Assembly (NCBI RefSeq): GCF_014851395.1
Contig: NW_024042295.1
Location: 62,001 to 126,000 of the forward strand
DNA: 64,000 nucleotides
Direction of reading: 5' to 3'
Source: Micropterus salmoides
Lineage: Eukaryota; Chordata; Actinopteri; Centrarchiformes; Centrarchidae
The notes beneath the pieces were generated by a model. It saw only the letters and a program-made list of their open reading frames with translations, was not told where the DNA came from and did not search any database. Positions 9,535 to 23,106 of this stretch are shown piece by piece; positions within the stretch are counted from its first letter, which is position 1; each line of letters begins with the position of its first letter. The translations under genes and the position numbers were made by a program.

Positions 9535-9857
9535 CCCTCCCCACCTTCTGAGAGGCTCTATCCAATCGGAGAAATGAAGGCCTGGCTTTTGGACACAGGC
9601 TACCGAGCATCCGAAATACTCGGGCTCTCGATGACGAGTGGGAGAAAGGGAGGGGAAGTGCAGGGCACATTTAACAGCCATGCCGGTCCCAAATATCCCC
9701 TCGTCGTCTGCCAATCATAAAGTGCAAATCTCGCTGCCTTCTTCGAGGCTTCAGCTGGCCGCCCCCCTCGACTGGCGCCTTTTTCGGGCCGGCGTCCGGC
9801 AGAGCGACGACCTCTGCGTTTGGGTCAGTATTTTGGTTTTACACAAGGCAGGAGAAG

Positions 9858-10045
9858 GGTGCACCGCCCCCGGAGGCACTGCAATACCGGGTCGATGCGT
9901 GGAGTGGACGGAGCAAGCCCCTCGTCTCAGCTCCCGGTGCTAAAAATCCATTTAATATGTTGCCCCCTTATAGGGGACATATCAGATATTAAACTGATAA
10001 GAACAGATACTACACTTGATCTTAGCCAAAAGGCCGAGAAGCGAT
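9858..10045 (-). ncRNA. RNU2: U2 spliceosomal snRNA (intact)
   Basis: Uninterrupted copy. Its 3' flank lacks one C of the ccgccccccc run (near 9761). Confidence 0.96.
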
Positions 10046-10221
10046 AACCCCCGCTGGTTGCTTCCAGCGCCCACCTCCCGGAGCAGTTCTCCCCCTGCCG
10101 TGGCGCAGTGGTTTCAACTGCGCATAACAACGGCTGAGTCTCAGCACCTCCTCCCGAGCGCGCCTCGTCGCACCGCTCAACCTTGCCGGGGGCGGCGTTT
10201 TATTTCCTTTTCACAAACGCA

Positions 10222-10341
10222 CGAGGCTCGGCCACACGGCAGAGCCTGCCAAAAATAGTTTTAACTCATTGGCGTCCCTCTCCACGGAAGTCTTTAGTAA
10301 AAGGCGAAAGACTTGTACGTTATGAAGAGAAACCCGAGTAA
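10222..10341 (-). ncRNA. RNU5: U5 spliceosomal snRNA
   Basis: Copy of 4398-4517. Confidence 0.93.
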
Positions 10342-10598
10342 GTACGGGCCCCTCCTCCAGAGCCGCCGACGAGCCTAGTCGTCCCGGCCACTACCCTCAC
10401 GGTAAGCCTCACTCTGCCTCTCGAGTCCCAAGTACCAGGCCACGCCCGTTCCCCTACCCCTCCCCAGGTCATGGCAGGCTCTATCCAATCGGGCTGCGGA
10501 GAGACGAAGGCCTGGCTTTTGGACAGAGGCTACCGAACGACTCGGGCTCTTGTAGCCTCTCGATGACGAGTGAGAGAAAGGGAGGGGAAATGTGGCCG

Positions 10599-10989
10599 AT
10601 CGCTTCTCGGCCTTTTGGCCAAGACTGCAATGGCCTCCTCTTTCTGGTTAAAACCTTTGCCGGTTTGGGGCTTCGTTTTGTGTCACCAGCTTTTCTGGGA
10701 GGAGATTCACCTCATTCCTTGTGAATAAAATTTCAACTTTGCCGTAGCTGAAAAACTTTTGCAACAAGGAATTCATTGGTCCCGAGGACTGCCTACCTGT
10801 CCTCTGCCGGACTGCCACCTTGACCAGACCAAAGACGAGAAGGTAAGTGTGTTTTATTCACCGATTTAGCAGTTGTAGCAGGTTTTCTTGCTTCATTTGA
10901 GGTGTTTTAGTTTCTTGTATCCTTTCTACGCTGCGGTTCCTCCACCGTGTTGGCCAACCGTGCCGGGCCTACGGAGGCGCCGCAGTGTC
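10599..10989 (+). mobile_element. Fossil retrotransposon 5' end with inverted U2 nt 1-26
   Basis: Copy of 4775-5165. Confidence 0.85.
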
Positions 10990-11314
10990 CCCTCCCCACC
11001 TTCTGAGAGGCTCTATCCAATCGGAGAAATGAAGGCCTGGCTTTTGGACACAGGCTACCGAGCATCCGAAATACTCGGGCTCTCGATGACGAGTGGGAGA
11101 AAGGGAGGGGAAGTGCAGGGCACATTTAACAGCCATGCCGGTCCCAAATATCCCCTCGTCGTCTGCCAATCATAAAGTGCAAATCTCGCTGCCTTCTTCG
11201 AGGCTTCAGCTGGCCGCCCCCCCTCGACTGGCGCCTTTTTCGGGCCGGCGTCCGGCAGAGCGACGGACCTCTGCGTTTGGGTCAGTATTTTGGTTTTACA
11301 CAAGGCAGGAGAAG

Positions 11315-11465
11315 GGTGCACCGCCCCCGGAGGCACTGCAATACCGGGTCGATGCGTGGAGTGGACGGAGCAAGCCCCTCGTCTCAGCTCCCGGTGCTAA
11401 AAATCCATTTAATATGTTGCCCCCTTATAGGGGACATATCAGATATTAAACTGATAAGAACAGAT
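11315..11465 (-). pseudogene. RNU2: U2 3' fragment, split by E2
   Basis: U2 nt ~38/39 to the 3' end, downstream of the E2 tail. The flank has a unique gacggacctc variant. Confidence 0.92.
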
Positions 11466-11810
11466 TTTTTCTTTTGAGAAAAATTTTATTGACACTCAAT
11501 TCAAACATGATTCATAATATGTCAATTCCAAGTTACCTTTTAAAATACAACATGTCAATAAATAGATAAATGTTCTCTGTAAAACAACATTTAAAAAAAG
11601 TGTTTAAAATGCATTACAGATAACGTCATAAATTAAAGGTATAAAATGGTTTTCAGCTTGTCCATGTCTGTGAGTGTCTGTTAAAAAGTCCTCAAAGCGG
11701 AGTGCATTTGTTAAAATAAAACTCACAAAAAATAAATGGATAATAAAAGCTCTTCTCCAAGTCCACTGTTGTGCAGGAGTGTAGTGAGTCCCTATCAAAG
11801 GGGAACTCAT

Positions 11811-14658
11811 TCAGCTCCCCCAAAAGATTTGGACTCTCGGGATCTTGTGCAGGCGCTCAGAGGAGACCCTCACCCTGTAGCTCCTTCCCACCAACCTCAC
11901 CCGGAGGGTCAGGCCGCCGCTGAGACTTGTGGGTAAGATCTTAAGTTTTCTGAGGTAGGACCCCATCCAGAACCGTGTCATTGCTGCGGTCTTGGGGTTT
12001 CTGGATGGGGCTGTGGCGGTTGCGATGTGTAGTGCTGTGTATCTGCTTCCTAGGAACAAGTGCAGGTCTGGCACTCCTTTTCCTCCTTTCTCCTTTGGCT
12101 TCTTCATCACGCTTCGTCTCAGTCTTTCCCACTTGGAGCCCCACAAAAAATAAAAGATGGCTCGTTCCAGGTCTAAGATCACTCTCCTAGGCGGGATAAA
12201 AACAGAACTGATGAGTAAAAGCAAAGGTAAAATCACTGCTTTGATGATTAAAACCTTTCCTTCTAAAGTCAGTCCTCTAAGTGTCCAGTACCCTAGTCTC
12301 TGCCTGACTTTCCCTACTATGTCTGCCCAATTTGTTTTCCCCTCCCCCTCCCTATCAAACCTGATCCCAAGTATTTTTTGGTCAGTCTGGGTCACAGTCA
12401 GGGGGAGTCCTGTCGTCTCAGTCGCTGTCCACGGTCCATAAAAATGGGCTTGGGTCTTGCTTCTGTTCAGCTTTGACCCAGAGGCCTGTCCGAACCAGTC
12501 AGTCAAGTCCAGCGTCCTGTTGACAGATAAAAGGTCAGTGCATAAAATGTTGATGTCGTCCATATATAAAATACATTTTGTCTCGAGTCCCCCGCTCCCT
12601 GGGACTCCTACCCCATGGATTCGTTGGTCCCTTCTCAAGGTCTGTGCCAGTGGTTCTATACAGATAACGTAGAGGAGGGCAGATAACGGACAACCCTGAC
12701 GGACACCGCAGTTTATATCCACTGCTCTTGTCAGATGCCCGTTAACAATGAATTTGCTGTTGATCTCCCGGTACAGCAGTCCCACCCAGGCTATAAACCT
12801 TCTCGGGAACCCCATTTTTTGCAGTACCTGGAAAAGGTACTGGTGCGAGACCCGATCAAAGGCTTTCTCAAAATCTAAATTCAGGACTACTAGCCGAATG
12901 TTTCTGTCTCTCGCGTAACAGATGGTATCTCGGATCAGTACGAGGCTGTCGGTGATCTTCCTCCCCGGGACGGCACAGGCTTGATCCGGGTGAATCAGAT
13001 CTTCTAAAAACAAGGACATGCGTGAGGCTAAAGTTTACTAAAAAGTTTACAGTCAAAATTTAAGAGTGTGATAGGTCTCCAATTTTTCAAGTCCGTCTTG
13101 TCTTTGTCTTTGTGAAGGAGAGTCACTATCCCTGCTCTAAAGCTGTCAGGAAGTCGGTCCATTTGTTCAAAATCCATAAAAACAGCAAGCAAGTCTGGTG
13201 CTAAAATGTCCCAAAATGTCAGATAAAATTCCAAGGGAAGCCCGTCTTCTCCCGGCGACTTCCCTGTCTTAAAAGATTTGATGCATTTGTTTAATTCCGG
13301 TATCGTAAAATCTTGGGTTAAAAGCACGTTGTCGTTTGTTGCTTGGTCAATGGATTTTAAAACTTCGGTCATGGTGTCCCCGTTAACAGTTTTTTCTGCG
13401 TACAGTTCACGGTAAAAATGTTCGACAGTTTCTTTGATTTCCTCTGTTGTGTCAGCTGTGCACCCGTTTTCTTTTTTAAGTCTCAACATGGCCCCCCCTT
13501 TATTTACGATTTTCTTAAAAAAATATCTTGTGCACTTCTCTCCTTCCTCTATTTCCCTTTCCTTGCTTCTTAAAATCACACCTTTGCTATTAATTTCTGC
13601 TAAAACCGACATCTCTGTTTTAATTTGTTTTATCTCTTCATTAAAATCCATTCCATGTTGGATTAGTTTAAAATACCTCTGAAGCCGTTTCTGCAGTCCC
13701 AACATGCGTCTGTTGTCCCTCTTTTTCTTTCTTTTCCCTGCCTGTCTGTAAAACGTCTTTGTCTTTCCCTTCACCATTTCCCACCACTGTGCACGTGTAT
13801 CGTAAAAGTCTTGAAGGGTCTGCCACTCTCGGTATTGCTCCCTGTACAGCCTAACTAGCTCCCTGTCTTCTAACAGGGAGCAATTGAGCTTCCACAGACC
13901 ACTTCCTGCCGTCACACCGGAAGAGAGTGAAAGGGTGCAGGAAAGAATTGCGTGATCAGAAAAGAAAACAGGTTCCAATCTAGCATCGGTTGGTGGGCAA
14001 TCACGTGATAAAATGTAGTCTATGCGAGAGGCTCGGGTGCCATCACTACTGAACCAGGTGAAGCCCTCCTCTCTGGGATGCATGGTTTTAAAACAGTCCA
14101 CAAGTCTAAAATCACTGCATATGCTTTGAAGTAAAACTGAAGTCTTGTCCACTTTAAAATCGTCCCCTATTCTTCTCCTATCGTTCCTGCTTAAAATACA
14201 ATTAAAATCCCCCCCTACAACTAAAGGTGCCCTGCCTAGCATGTGGGGCTGCAGGTCTTCTAAAAGGTCATACCTGTCGTTCTTGTCATTAAAGCCATAA
14301 ATATTTAAGACGTTAAAATCCTTCCCCATAAAAGTCAAGTGTGTTAAAAGTGCCCGACCATCTCTCACCACAGTGCTGCCCTTCACCAGACTAGAGGGTT
14401 TTTTATTAAAATGGCCACTCCATCATTTTTGTTTTCATTTGAGCCGCTCCATATCGACGTTTGTGGCCATAACTCCTCCCATTCTCTGTAGTGTTTTAAA
14501 AATGGTAGGCCGCATTCCTGTATTAAAAACACGTCAGACTTAAAAGAGTTAAGAAAGGATAAAACAATCTGGGCTCTAACTCTCGACTTCACACTCCTCA
14601 CATTGATAGTTGAGAAGGTGAGTGTCATGAGTATGGTTAAAATTTGCAGGTATGACAT
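11811..14658 (-). pseudogene. E2 ORF2, frameshifted and C-terminally deleted
   Basis: Starts at ATG 14658. The reading frame breaks near 14390 (after the first ~90 aa of the endonuclease) and near 13030 (aggctaaagttt, one A short, between RT motifs). After the RT it runs across the deletion junction into the former C-terminal frame and stops at 11811. The GDFN, SRIDYI and SDH endonuclease motifs and YMDD are all present but split across frames. Confidence 0.9.
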
Positions 14659-14706
14659 CTTAAAAGACTAAAAAAAAGGGGGATTTCAAATGTTTAAAAA
14701 CAGCAG

Positions 14707-16015
14707 TTAGTGGATTTCTTGTGAATGGAGCTCTTCCTTCATTCTCATGGGTGAGAGATGACGGGGTTGAGCTCCATTTCCCTTTCGGACTCTAGGAGTT
14801 GGCCTCTGACGCAGGGTGGCATTGAGCTTTGAGTCCTTAGGGGTTGATTGCAGAGCTATAGTTAAAAAAGAGACTTCATTAGGCGAATTGGAGGGGAAGA
14901 CTCTGGGCTCCTCCACAGATGAACTGTCTGAGTAGCTCTCAGCTCTTCCCCTCTTTTCCGAGGCTCCAGGAGACTCAGAAGACAATTCTGAAATTAGTCT
15001 CTTGGCCGGCTGGGCATTGGGGAGGGGGACATCCTCGCTATCACTCTGTGACTGGCCAAATTTTTGTTCTGAGCCAGTCACTGAGCTAGCTCCGCCTTCT
15101 GCCTGCACTGCCACTGCTTCTCCCTGTTCTCCACTTGTGGGGCAGCTGCAGGCCCCTCCCCTTCTCCCGCCTCTACTGGTCCTTCTCCTCCAATCACAGG
15201 ATTTGGCGGGAGATTTGAATTCTCCAGCCCAGCCTCTTCAATTAGCTCTCTAACTGCTTCGTCTTGTCCGCCATTTTGTGCCTTTGCTGCCTTTAATTTG
15301 TTGGCAAACTTAGGGCAATCTCTGAAGAGGTGGTTTGTTTCTCCACAAAGATTGCACTTTCTGCCATTGGTGCATTCCTCGAAAGTATGCCCAATTTCTC
15401 TACATTTACCACAAATGATCTGCTGGCACGCTTCTGCCAGGTGCCCATTCTCACCACACTTGCGGCAGAGTTTGGGCTGGCCCTGGTAATGAATGTAGCC
15501 CCTGTTGTTTCCCAGAACTATCATGGATGGCAGATGTTTCAGGCCCTGGAAGCCTTGAGGGTCTTGCCATTGTTGGATGGGGACCCTCCAAGCGCAATTC
15601 CAGATGCCATCCTCATCTCTCACTTTGGTAGCCTGGCCTTTAACAGTGCAAAATCTGCCCAGCCACAAACAAATGTCATCTGCATTCACAGTCTCATTGA
15701 ACATTCTGACAATTACCGTTTTAGCGGCATTATCAGTCAGTTTCTCAACATTAAATGCAGTAAACTGGGGTTTTTCATTTTCGAAGCGTGTCCAGAAATC
15801 TCTGAACACGGCAGCAGAGACAAAACTCACATCGAAACCTTTTCCAAATGGCAGAGTCAAAATACAATTTATATCCTGCGGGGAGAATTTCAAAATGTTC
15901 TGGATCATTTTCCTTGAGAAGTCAGCCTTGACATAACAAGGGTTTTCCCATCTTTTTCTTTGAATGTAAATCTGACACTGTGGTGCCTCCTCATGCCGGC
16001 ATGGTTGGCCGCCAT
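14707..16015 (-). pseudogene. E2 ORF1, frameshifted
   Basis: Start ATG at 16015 in a CCACCATGG context. One base is missing near 15922 (gtcagcc; E4 has gtcaagcc), shifting the frame after ~30 codons. The rest is open in a frame that extends back into the 5' UTR. Three bases are also missing near 15310, dropping one residue after the third CCHC. The tail frame is shifted near 15120 and 14818. Confidence 0.88.
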
Positions 16016-16377
16016 GGTGGAGGCACCACAACGTAAAAGTGGTAAAAAAGCTAAAACACCTAAAACAGTCTAAAACCAAGTCAACTAAAATAAGGTAAAA
16101 GAATGCTCTAAAAAGAGCAATAAAATCTACTAAAAATGTTAGAAAGGTGAATAAAACACACTTACCTTGTCTTGTTTGGCCTGGTCGAGATGTTATTCCG
16201 GCAGAGTACAGGTAAGCAGTCCTCTGAACCAATGAATTCCTTTGTGTGAAACAATTTCAACTACAACAAAGTTGAAATTTTCTTCACAAGGAATAATGTG
16301 AGTATCCTCCCAAAAACCTGGTAACACTTCGCCACAAACAGGCAAAAGTTTTATCCAGACACAGGAGGCGATCGCAG

Positions 16378-16403
16378 TCTTAGCCAAAAGGCCGAGAAGC
16401 GAT
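16378..16403 (-). pseudogene. RNU2: U2 5' fragment upstream of E2
   Basis: U2 nt 1-26 with intact upstream promoter, joined to E2. Confidence 0.92.
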
Positions 16404-16579
16404 AACCCCCGCTGGTTGCTTCCAGCGCCCACCTCCCGGAGCAGTTCTCCCCCTGCCGTGGCGCAGTGGTTTCAACTGCGCATAACAACGGCTGAGTCTC
16501 AGCACCTCCTCCCGAGCGCGCCTCGTCGCACCGCTCAACCTTGCCGGGGGCGGCGTTTTATTTCCTTTTCACAAACGCA

Positions 16580-16699
16580 CGAGGCTCGGCCACACGGCAG
16601 AGCCTGCCAAAAATAGTTTTAACTCATTGGCGTCCCTCTCCACGGAAGTCTTTAGTAAAAGGCGAAAGACTTGTACGTTATGAAGAGAAACCCGAGTAA
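16580..16699 (-). ncRNA. RNU5: U5 spliceosomal snRNA
   Basis: Copy of 4398-4517. Although the neighbouring U2 is split, U5 is unaffected. Confidence 0.93.
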
Positions 16700-16956
16700 G
16701 TACGGGCCCCTCCTCCAGAGCCGCCGACGAGCCTAGTCGTCCCGGCCACTACCCTCACGGTAAGCCTCACTCTGCCTCTCGAGTCCCAAGTACCAGGCCA
16801 CGCCCGTTCCCCTACCCCTCCCCAGGTCATGGCAGGCTCTATCCAATCGGGCTGCGGAGAGACGAAGGCCTGGCTTTTGGACAGAGGCTACCGAACGACT
16901 CGGGCTCTTGTAGCCTCTCGATGACGAGTGAGAGAAAGGGAGGGGAAATGTGGCCG

Positions 16957-17347
16957 ATCGCTTCTCGGCCTTTTGGCCAAGACTGCAATGGCCTCCTCTT
17001 TCTGGTTAAAACCTTTGCCGGTTTGGGGCTTCGTTTTGTGTCACCAGCTTTTCTGGGAGGAGATTCACCTCATTCCTTGTGAATAAAATTTCAACTTTGC
17101 CGTAGCTGAAAAACTTTTGCAACAAGGAATTCATTGGTCCCGAGGACTGCCTACCTGTCCTCTGCCGGACTGCCACCTTGACCAGACCAAAGACGAGAAG
17201 GTAAGTGTGTTTTATTCACCGATTTAGCAGTTGTAGCAGGTTTTCTTGCTTCATTTGAGGTGTTTTAGTTTCTTGTATCCTTTCTACGCTGCGGTTCCTC
17301 CACCGTGTTGGCCAACCGTGCCGGGCCTACGGAGGCGCCGCAGTGTC
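16957..17347 (+). mobile_element. Fossil retrotransposon 5' end with inverted U2 nt 1-26
   Basis: Copy of 4775-5165, lying between E2 and E3. Confidence 0.85.
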
Positions 17348-17672
17348 CCCTCCCCACCTTCTGAGAGGCTCTATCCAATCGGAGAAATGAAGGCCTGGCT
17401 TTTGGACACAGGCTACCGAGCATCCGAAATACTCGGGCTCTCGATGACGAGTGGGAGAAAGGGAGGGGAAGTGCAGGGCACATTTAACAGCCATGCCGGT
17501 CCCAAATATCCCCTCGTCGTCTGCCAATCATAAAGTGCAAATCTCGCTGCCTTCTTCGAGGCTTCAGCTGGCCGCCCCCCCTCGACTGGCGCCTTTTTCG
17601 GGCCGGCGTCCGGCAGAGCGACGAACCTCTGCGTTTGGGTCAGTATTTTGGTTTTACACAAGGCAGGAGAAG

Positions 17673-17823
17673 GGTGCACCGCCCCCGGAGGCACTGCAAT
17701 ACCGGGTCGATGCGTGGAGTGGACGGAGCAAGCCCCTCGTCTCAGCTCCCGGTGCTAAAAATCCATTTAATATGTTGCCCCCTTATAGGGGACATATCAG
17801 ATATTAAACTGATAAGAACAGAT
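17673..17823 (-). pseudogene. RNU2: U2 3' fragment, split by E3
   Basis: U2 nt ~38/39 to the 3' end. Confidence 0.92.
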
Positions 17824-18215
17824 TTTTTTCTTTTGAGAAAAATTTTATTGACACTCAATTCAAACATGATTCATAATATGTCAATTCCAAGTTACCTTTT
17901 AAAATACAACATGTCAATAAATAGATAAATGTTCTCTGTAAAACAACATTTAAAAAAAGTGTTTAAAATGCATTACAGATAACGTCATAAATTAAAGGTA
18001 TAAAATGGTTTTCAGCTTGTCCATGTCTGTGAGTGTCTGTTAAAAGTCTTCAAAGCGGAGTGCATTTGTTAAAATAAAACTCACAAAAAATAAATGGATA
18101 ATAAAAGCTCTTCTCCAAGTCCACTGTTGTGCAGGAGTGTAGTGAGTCCCTATCAAAGGGGAACTCATTCAGCTCCCCCAAACAGATTTGGACTCTCGGG
18201 ATCTTGTGCAGGCGC

Positions 18216-21200
18216 TCAGAGGAGACCCTCACCCTGTAGCTCCTTCCCACCAACCTCACCCGGAGGGTCAGGCCGCCGCTGCCTTGAACTTTCCTTGTGT
18301 GGCTCCGGCTCCTCCGTCCGAATGGGCACAGAGGCGATTCTTCTTTGTGGCTGTGTCCTAGGCCCGCCGCCTGCAGCTCTGGCCGTTTGGACCGTTGCTG
18401 CGGCCATCCGGATCACAGCCACGGGGGGGATCTGCATGTGCTTTCTTGCCAGCAAGTTTCTGGAGGTCCATATGGCGTCTTTGATGGCGGCTAGGGTGAG
18501 CCACTGTTTGGCAAATGTACGTGCTGGTATCTGATTTCCTTGGCTCACCCCGTACAGCACCAGCTGTGGTGTGAGGACCTCCCTTGCTGGCAAGTACGGG
18601 AATTGCAAGGAGCCGGCCGTTGCCCACTGTTCTACGGCAGCGCTGCACTCCCAGAGCAGATGCCTTACCGACTCAGGCGCGCCACAACCTGGTCGGGGGC
18701 AAGTTGAGTGCGCCGACATGCCCCGGGAGTGCATTACGGACCTGACTGGGAGGATCTCATGAGCCACCATCCATGACAGGTCCCGGAGTCTGTTTGGAAG
18801 AGCTGGATGGTTCACGTTGCGCCAAACTGTTGAGGGCTCGCCGAATGCAAGCCCGCGCACTGGACTCACTGGTTCCCGCTCCTGCACAACAGAAATGAGA
18901 GAGCGGTGAGTGGTTAAAACCTGCAACTCCTCCTGCTCAAGGTTAAAATGCCTTAAAAATGACTGGATAAAAGCATAGGCTGGTGGCAGGTTAAAAGACA
19001 CTGGTACTTTGAGACTTGTGGGTAAGATCTTAAGTTTTCTGAGGTAGGACCCCATCCAGAACCGTGTCATTGCTGCGGTCTTGGGGTTTCTGGATGGGGC
19101 TGTGGCGGTTGCGATGTGTAGTGCTGTGTATCTGCTTCCTAGGAACAAGTGCAGGTCTGGCACTCCTTTTCCTCCTTTCTCCTTTGGCTTCTTCATCACG
19201 CTTCGTCTCAGTCTTTCCCACTTGGAGCCCCACAAAAAATAAAAGATGGCTCGTTCCAGGTCTAAGATCACTCTCCTAGGCGGGATAAAAACAGAACTGA
19301 TGAGTAAAAGCAAAGGTAAAATCACTGCTTTGATGATTAAAACCTTTCCTTCTAAAGTCAGTCCTCTAAGTGTCCAGTACCCTAGTCTCTGCCTGACTTT
19401 CCCTACTATGTCTGCCCAATTTGTTTTCCCCTCCCCCTCCCTATCAAACCTGATCCCAAGTATTTTTTGGTCAGTCTGGGTCACAGTCAGGGGGAGTCCT
19501 GTCGTCTCAGTCGCTGTCCACGGTCCATAAAAATGGGCTTGGGTCTTGCTTCTGTTCAGCTTTGACCCAGAGGCCTGTCCGAACCAGTCAGTCAAGTCCA
19601 GCGTCCTGTTGACAGATAAAAGGTCAGTGCATAAAATGTTGATGTCGTCCATATATAAAATACATTTTGTCTCGAGTCCCCCGCTCCCTGGGACTCCTAC
19701 CCCATGGATTCGTTGGTCCCTTCTCAAGGTCTGTGCCAGTGGTTCTATACAGATAACGTAGAGGAGGGCAGATAACGGACAACCCTGACGGACACCGCAG
19801 TTTATATCCACTGCTCTTGTCAGATGCCCGTTAACAATGAATTTGCTGTTGATCTCCCGGTACAGCAGTCCCACCCAGGCTATAAACCTTCTCGGGAACC
19901 CCATTTTTTGCAGTACCTGGAAAAGGTACTGGTGCGAGACCCGATCAAAGGCTTTCTCAAAATCTAAATTCAGGACTACTAGCCGAATGTTTCTGTCTCT
20001 CGCGTAACAGATGGTATCTCGGATCAGTACGAGGCTGTCGGTGATCTTCCTCCCCGGGACGGCACAGGCTTGATCCGGGTGAATCAGATCTTCTAAAAAC
20101 AAGGACATGCGTGAGGCTAAAGTTTACTAAAAAGTTTACAGTCAAAATTTAAGAGTGTGATAGGTCTCCAATTTTTCAAGTCCGTCTTGTCTTTGTCTTT
20201 GTGAAGGAGAGTCACTATCCCTGCTCTAAAGCTGTCAGGAAGTCGGTCCATTTGTTCAAAATCCATAAAAACAGCAAGCAAGTCTGGTGCTAAAATGTCC
20301 CAAAATGTCAGATAAAATTCCAAGGGAAGCCCGTCTTCTCCCGGCGACTTCCCTGTCTTAAAAGATTTGATGCATTTGTTTAATTCCGGTATCGTAAAAT
20401 CTTGGGTTAAAAGCACGTTGTCGTTTGTTGCTTGGTCAATGGATTTTAAAACTTCGGTCATGGTGTCCCCGTTAACAGTTTTGTATGCGTACAGTTCACG
20501 GTAAAAATGTTCGACAGTTTCTTTGATTTCCTCTGTTGTGTCAGCTGTGCACCCGTTTTCTTTTTTAAGTCTCAACATGGCCCCCCCTTTATTTACGATT
20601 TTCTTAAAAAAATATCTTGTGCACTTCTCTCCTTCCTCTATTTCCCTTTCCTTGCTTCTTAAAATCACACCTTTGCTATTAATTTCTGCTAAAACCGACA
20701 TCTCTGTTTTAATTTGTTTTATCTCTTCATTAAAATCCATTCCATGTTGGATTAGTTTAAAATACCTCTGAAGCCGTTTCTGCAGTCCCAACATGCGTCT
20801 GTTGTCCCTCTTTTTCTTTCTTTTCCCTGCCTGTCTGTAAAACGTCTTTGTCTTTCCCTTCACCATTTCCCACCACTGTGCACGTGTATCGTAAAAGTCT
20901 TGAAGGGTCTGCCACTCTCGGTATTGCTCCCTGTACAGCCTAACTAGCTCCCTGTCTTCTAACAGGGAGCAATTGAGCTTCCACAGACCACTTCCTGCCG
21001 TCACACCGGAAGAGAGTGAAAGGGTGCAGGAAAGAATTGCGTGATCAGAAAAGAAAACAGGTTCCAATCTAGCATCGGTTGGTGGGCAATCACGTGATAA
21101 AATGTAGTCTATGCGAGAGGCTCGGGTGCCATCACTACTGAACCAGGTGAAGCCCTCCTCTCTGGGATGCATGGTTTTAAAACAGTCCACAAGTCTAAAA

Positions 21201-21747
21201 TCACTGCATATGCTTTGAAGTAAAACTGAAGTCTTGTCCACTTTAAAATCGTCCCCTATTCTTCTCCTGTCGTTCCTGCTTAAAATACAATTAAAATCCC
21301 CCCCTACAACTAAAGGTGCCCTGCCTAGCATGTGGGGCTGCAGGTCTTCTAAAAGGTCATACCTGTCGTTCTTGTCATTAAAGCCATAAATATTTAAGAC
21401 GTTAAAATCCTTCCCCATAAAAGTCAAGTGTGTTAAAAGTGCCCGACCATCTCTCACCACAGTGCTGCCCTTCACCAGACTAGAGGGTTTTTTATTAAAA
21501 TGGCCACTCCATCATTTTTGTTTTCATTTGAGCCGCTCCATATCGACGTTTGTGGCCATAACTCCTCCCATTCTCTGTAGTGTTTTAAAAATGGTAGGCC
21601 GCATTCCTGTATTAAAAACACGTCAGACTTAAAAGAGTTAAGAAAGGATAAAACAATCTGGGCTCTAACTCTCGACTTCACACTCCTCACATTGATAGTT
21701 GAGAAGGTGAGTGTCATGAGTATGGTTAAAATTTGCAGGTATGACAT
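18216..21747 (-). pseudogene. E3 ORF2 (APE endonuclease + RT), frameshifted
   Basis: Start ATG 21747. Open pieces are 21747-21472, 21475-20117 and 20108-18216, with breaks near 21478 and 20112, both one-base changes in short runs. Motifs in order: GDFN, SRIDYI and SDH (APE-type endonuclease); LDFEKAFDR, GVRQGCPLSALL and YMDD (RT); C-terminal CCHC. The third piece alone (630 aa) holds the RT core and C-terminal domain. Downstream, another frame stays open to 18050 and matches the E7 C-terminus, suggesting an additional 3' frameshift. Confidence 0.9.
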
Positions 21748-21833
21748 CTTAAAAGACTAAAAAAAAGGGGGATTTCAAATGTTTAAAAACAGCAGTTAGT
21801 GGATTTCTTGTGAATGGAGCTCTTCCTTCATTC

Positions 21834-23106
21834 TCATGGGTGAGAGATGACGGGGTTGAGCTCCATTTCCCTTTCGGACTCTAGGAGTTGGCCTCTGACG
21901 CAGGGTGCATTGAGCTTTGAGTCCTTAGGGGTTGATTGCAGAGCTATAGTTAAAAAAGAGACTTCATTAGGCGAATTGGAGGGGAAGACTCTGGGCTCCT
22001 CCACAGATGAACTGTCTGAGTAGCTCTCAGCTCTTCCCCTCTTTTCCGAGGCTCCAGGAGACTCAGAAGACAATTCTGAAATTAGTCTCTTGGCCGGCTG
22101 GGCATTGGGGAGGGGGACATCCTCGCTATCACTCTGTGACTGGCCAAATTTTTGTTCTGAGCCAGTCACTGAGCTAGCTCCGCCTTCTGCCTGCACTGCC
22201 ACTGCTTCTCCCTGTTCTCCACTTGTGGGGCAGCTGCAGGCCCCTCCCCTTCTCCCGCCTCTACTGGTCCTTCTCCTCCAATCACAGGATTTGGCGGGAG
22301 ATTTGAATTCTCCAGCCCAGCCTCTTCAATTAGCTCTCTAACTGCTTCGTCTTGTCCGCCATTTTGTGCCTTTGCTGCCTTTAATTTGTTGGCAAACGAC
22401 TTAGGGCAATCTCTGAAGAGGTGGTTTGTTTCTCCACAAAGATTGCACTTTCTGCCATTGGTGCATTCCTCGAAAGTATGCCCAATTTCTCTACATTTAC
22501 CACAAATGATCTGCTGGCACGCTTCTGCCAGGTGCCCATTCTCACCACACTTGCGGCAGAGTTTGGGCTGGCCCTGGTAATGAATGTAGCCCCTGTTGTT
22601 TCCCAGAACTATCATGGATGGCAGATGTTTCAGGCCCTGGAAGCCTTGAGGGTCTTGCCATTGTTGGATGGGGACCCTCCAAGCGCAATTCCAGATGCCA
22701 TCCTCATCTCTCACTTTGGTAGCCTGGCCTTTAACAGTGCAAAATCTGCCCAGCCACAAACAAATGTCATCTGCATTCACAGTCTCATTGAACATTCTGA
22801 CAATTACCGTTTTAGCGGCATTATCAGTCAGTTTCTCAACATTAAATGCAGTAAACTGGGGTTTTTCATTTTCGAAGCGTGTCCAGAAATCTCTGAACAC
22901 GGCAGCAGAGACAAAACTCACATCGAAACCTTTTCCAAATGGCAGAGTCAAAATACAATTTATATCCTGCGGGGAGAATTTCAAAATGTTCTGGATCATT
23001 TTCCTTGAGAAGTCAGCCTTGACATAACAAGGGTTTTCCCATCTTTTTCTTTGAATGTAAATCTGACACTGTGGTGCCTCCTCATGCCGGCATGGTTGGC
23101 CGCCAT
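21834..23106 (-). pseudogene. E3 ORF1, frameshifted
   Basis: ATG at 23106. It shares with E2 the missing base early in the gene (gtcagcc near 23013) and lacks a T near 22207. The C-terminal end is in the original frame (stop at 21834, as in E4). Confidence 0.88.

Larger units (their letters stand above)
11466..16377 (-). mobile_element. E2: U2-specific retrotransposon with C-terminal ORF2 deletion
   Basis: 4,912 bp copy in the shared site. About 740 bp is missing at ~11931: the ORF2 segment from just after the RT thumb through the C-terminal CCHC. The A tail is short (6 T on the plus strand). In the 5' UTR it has TTTTCTTCAC like E3 and E4, whereas the fossil, E1, E5 and E6 have TTTTATTCAC. 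Confidence 0.93.
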
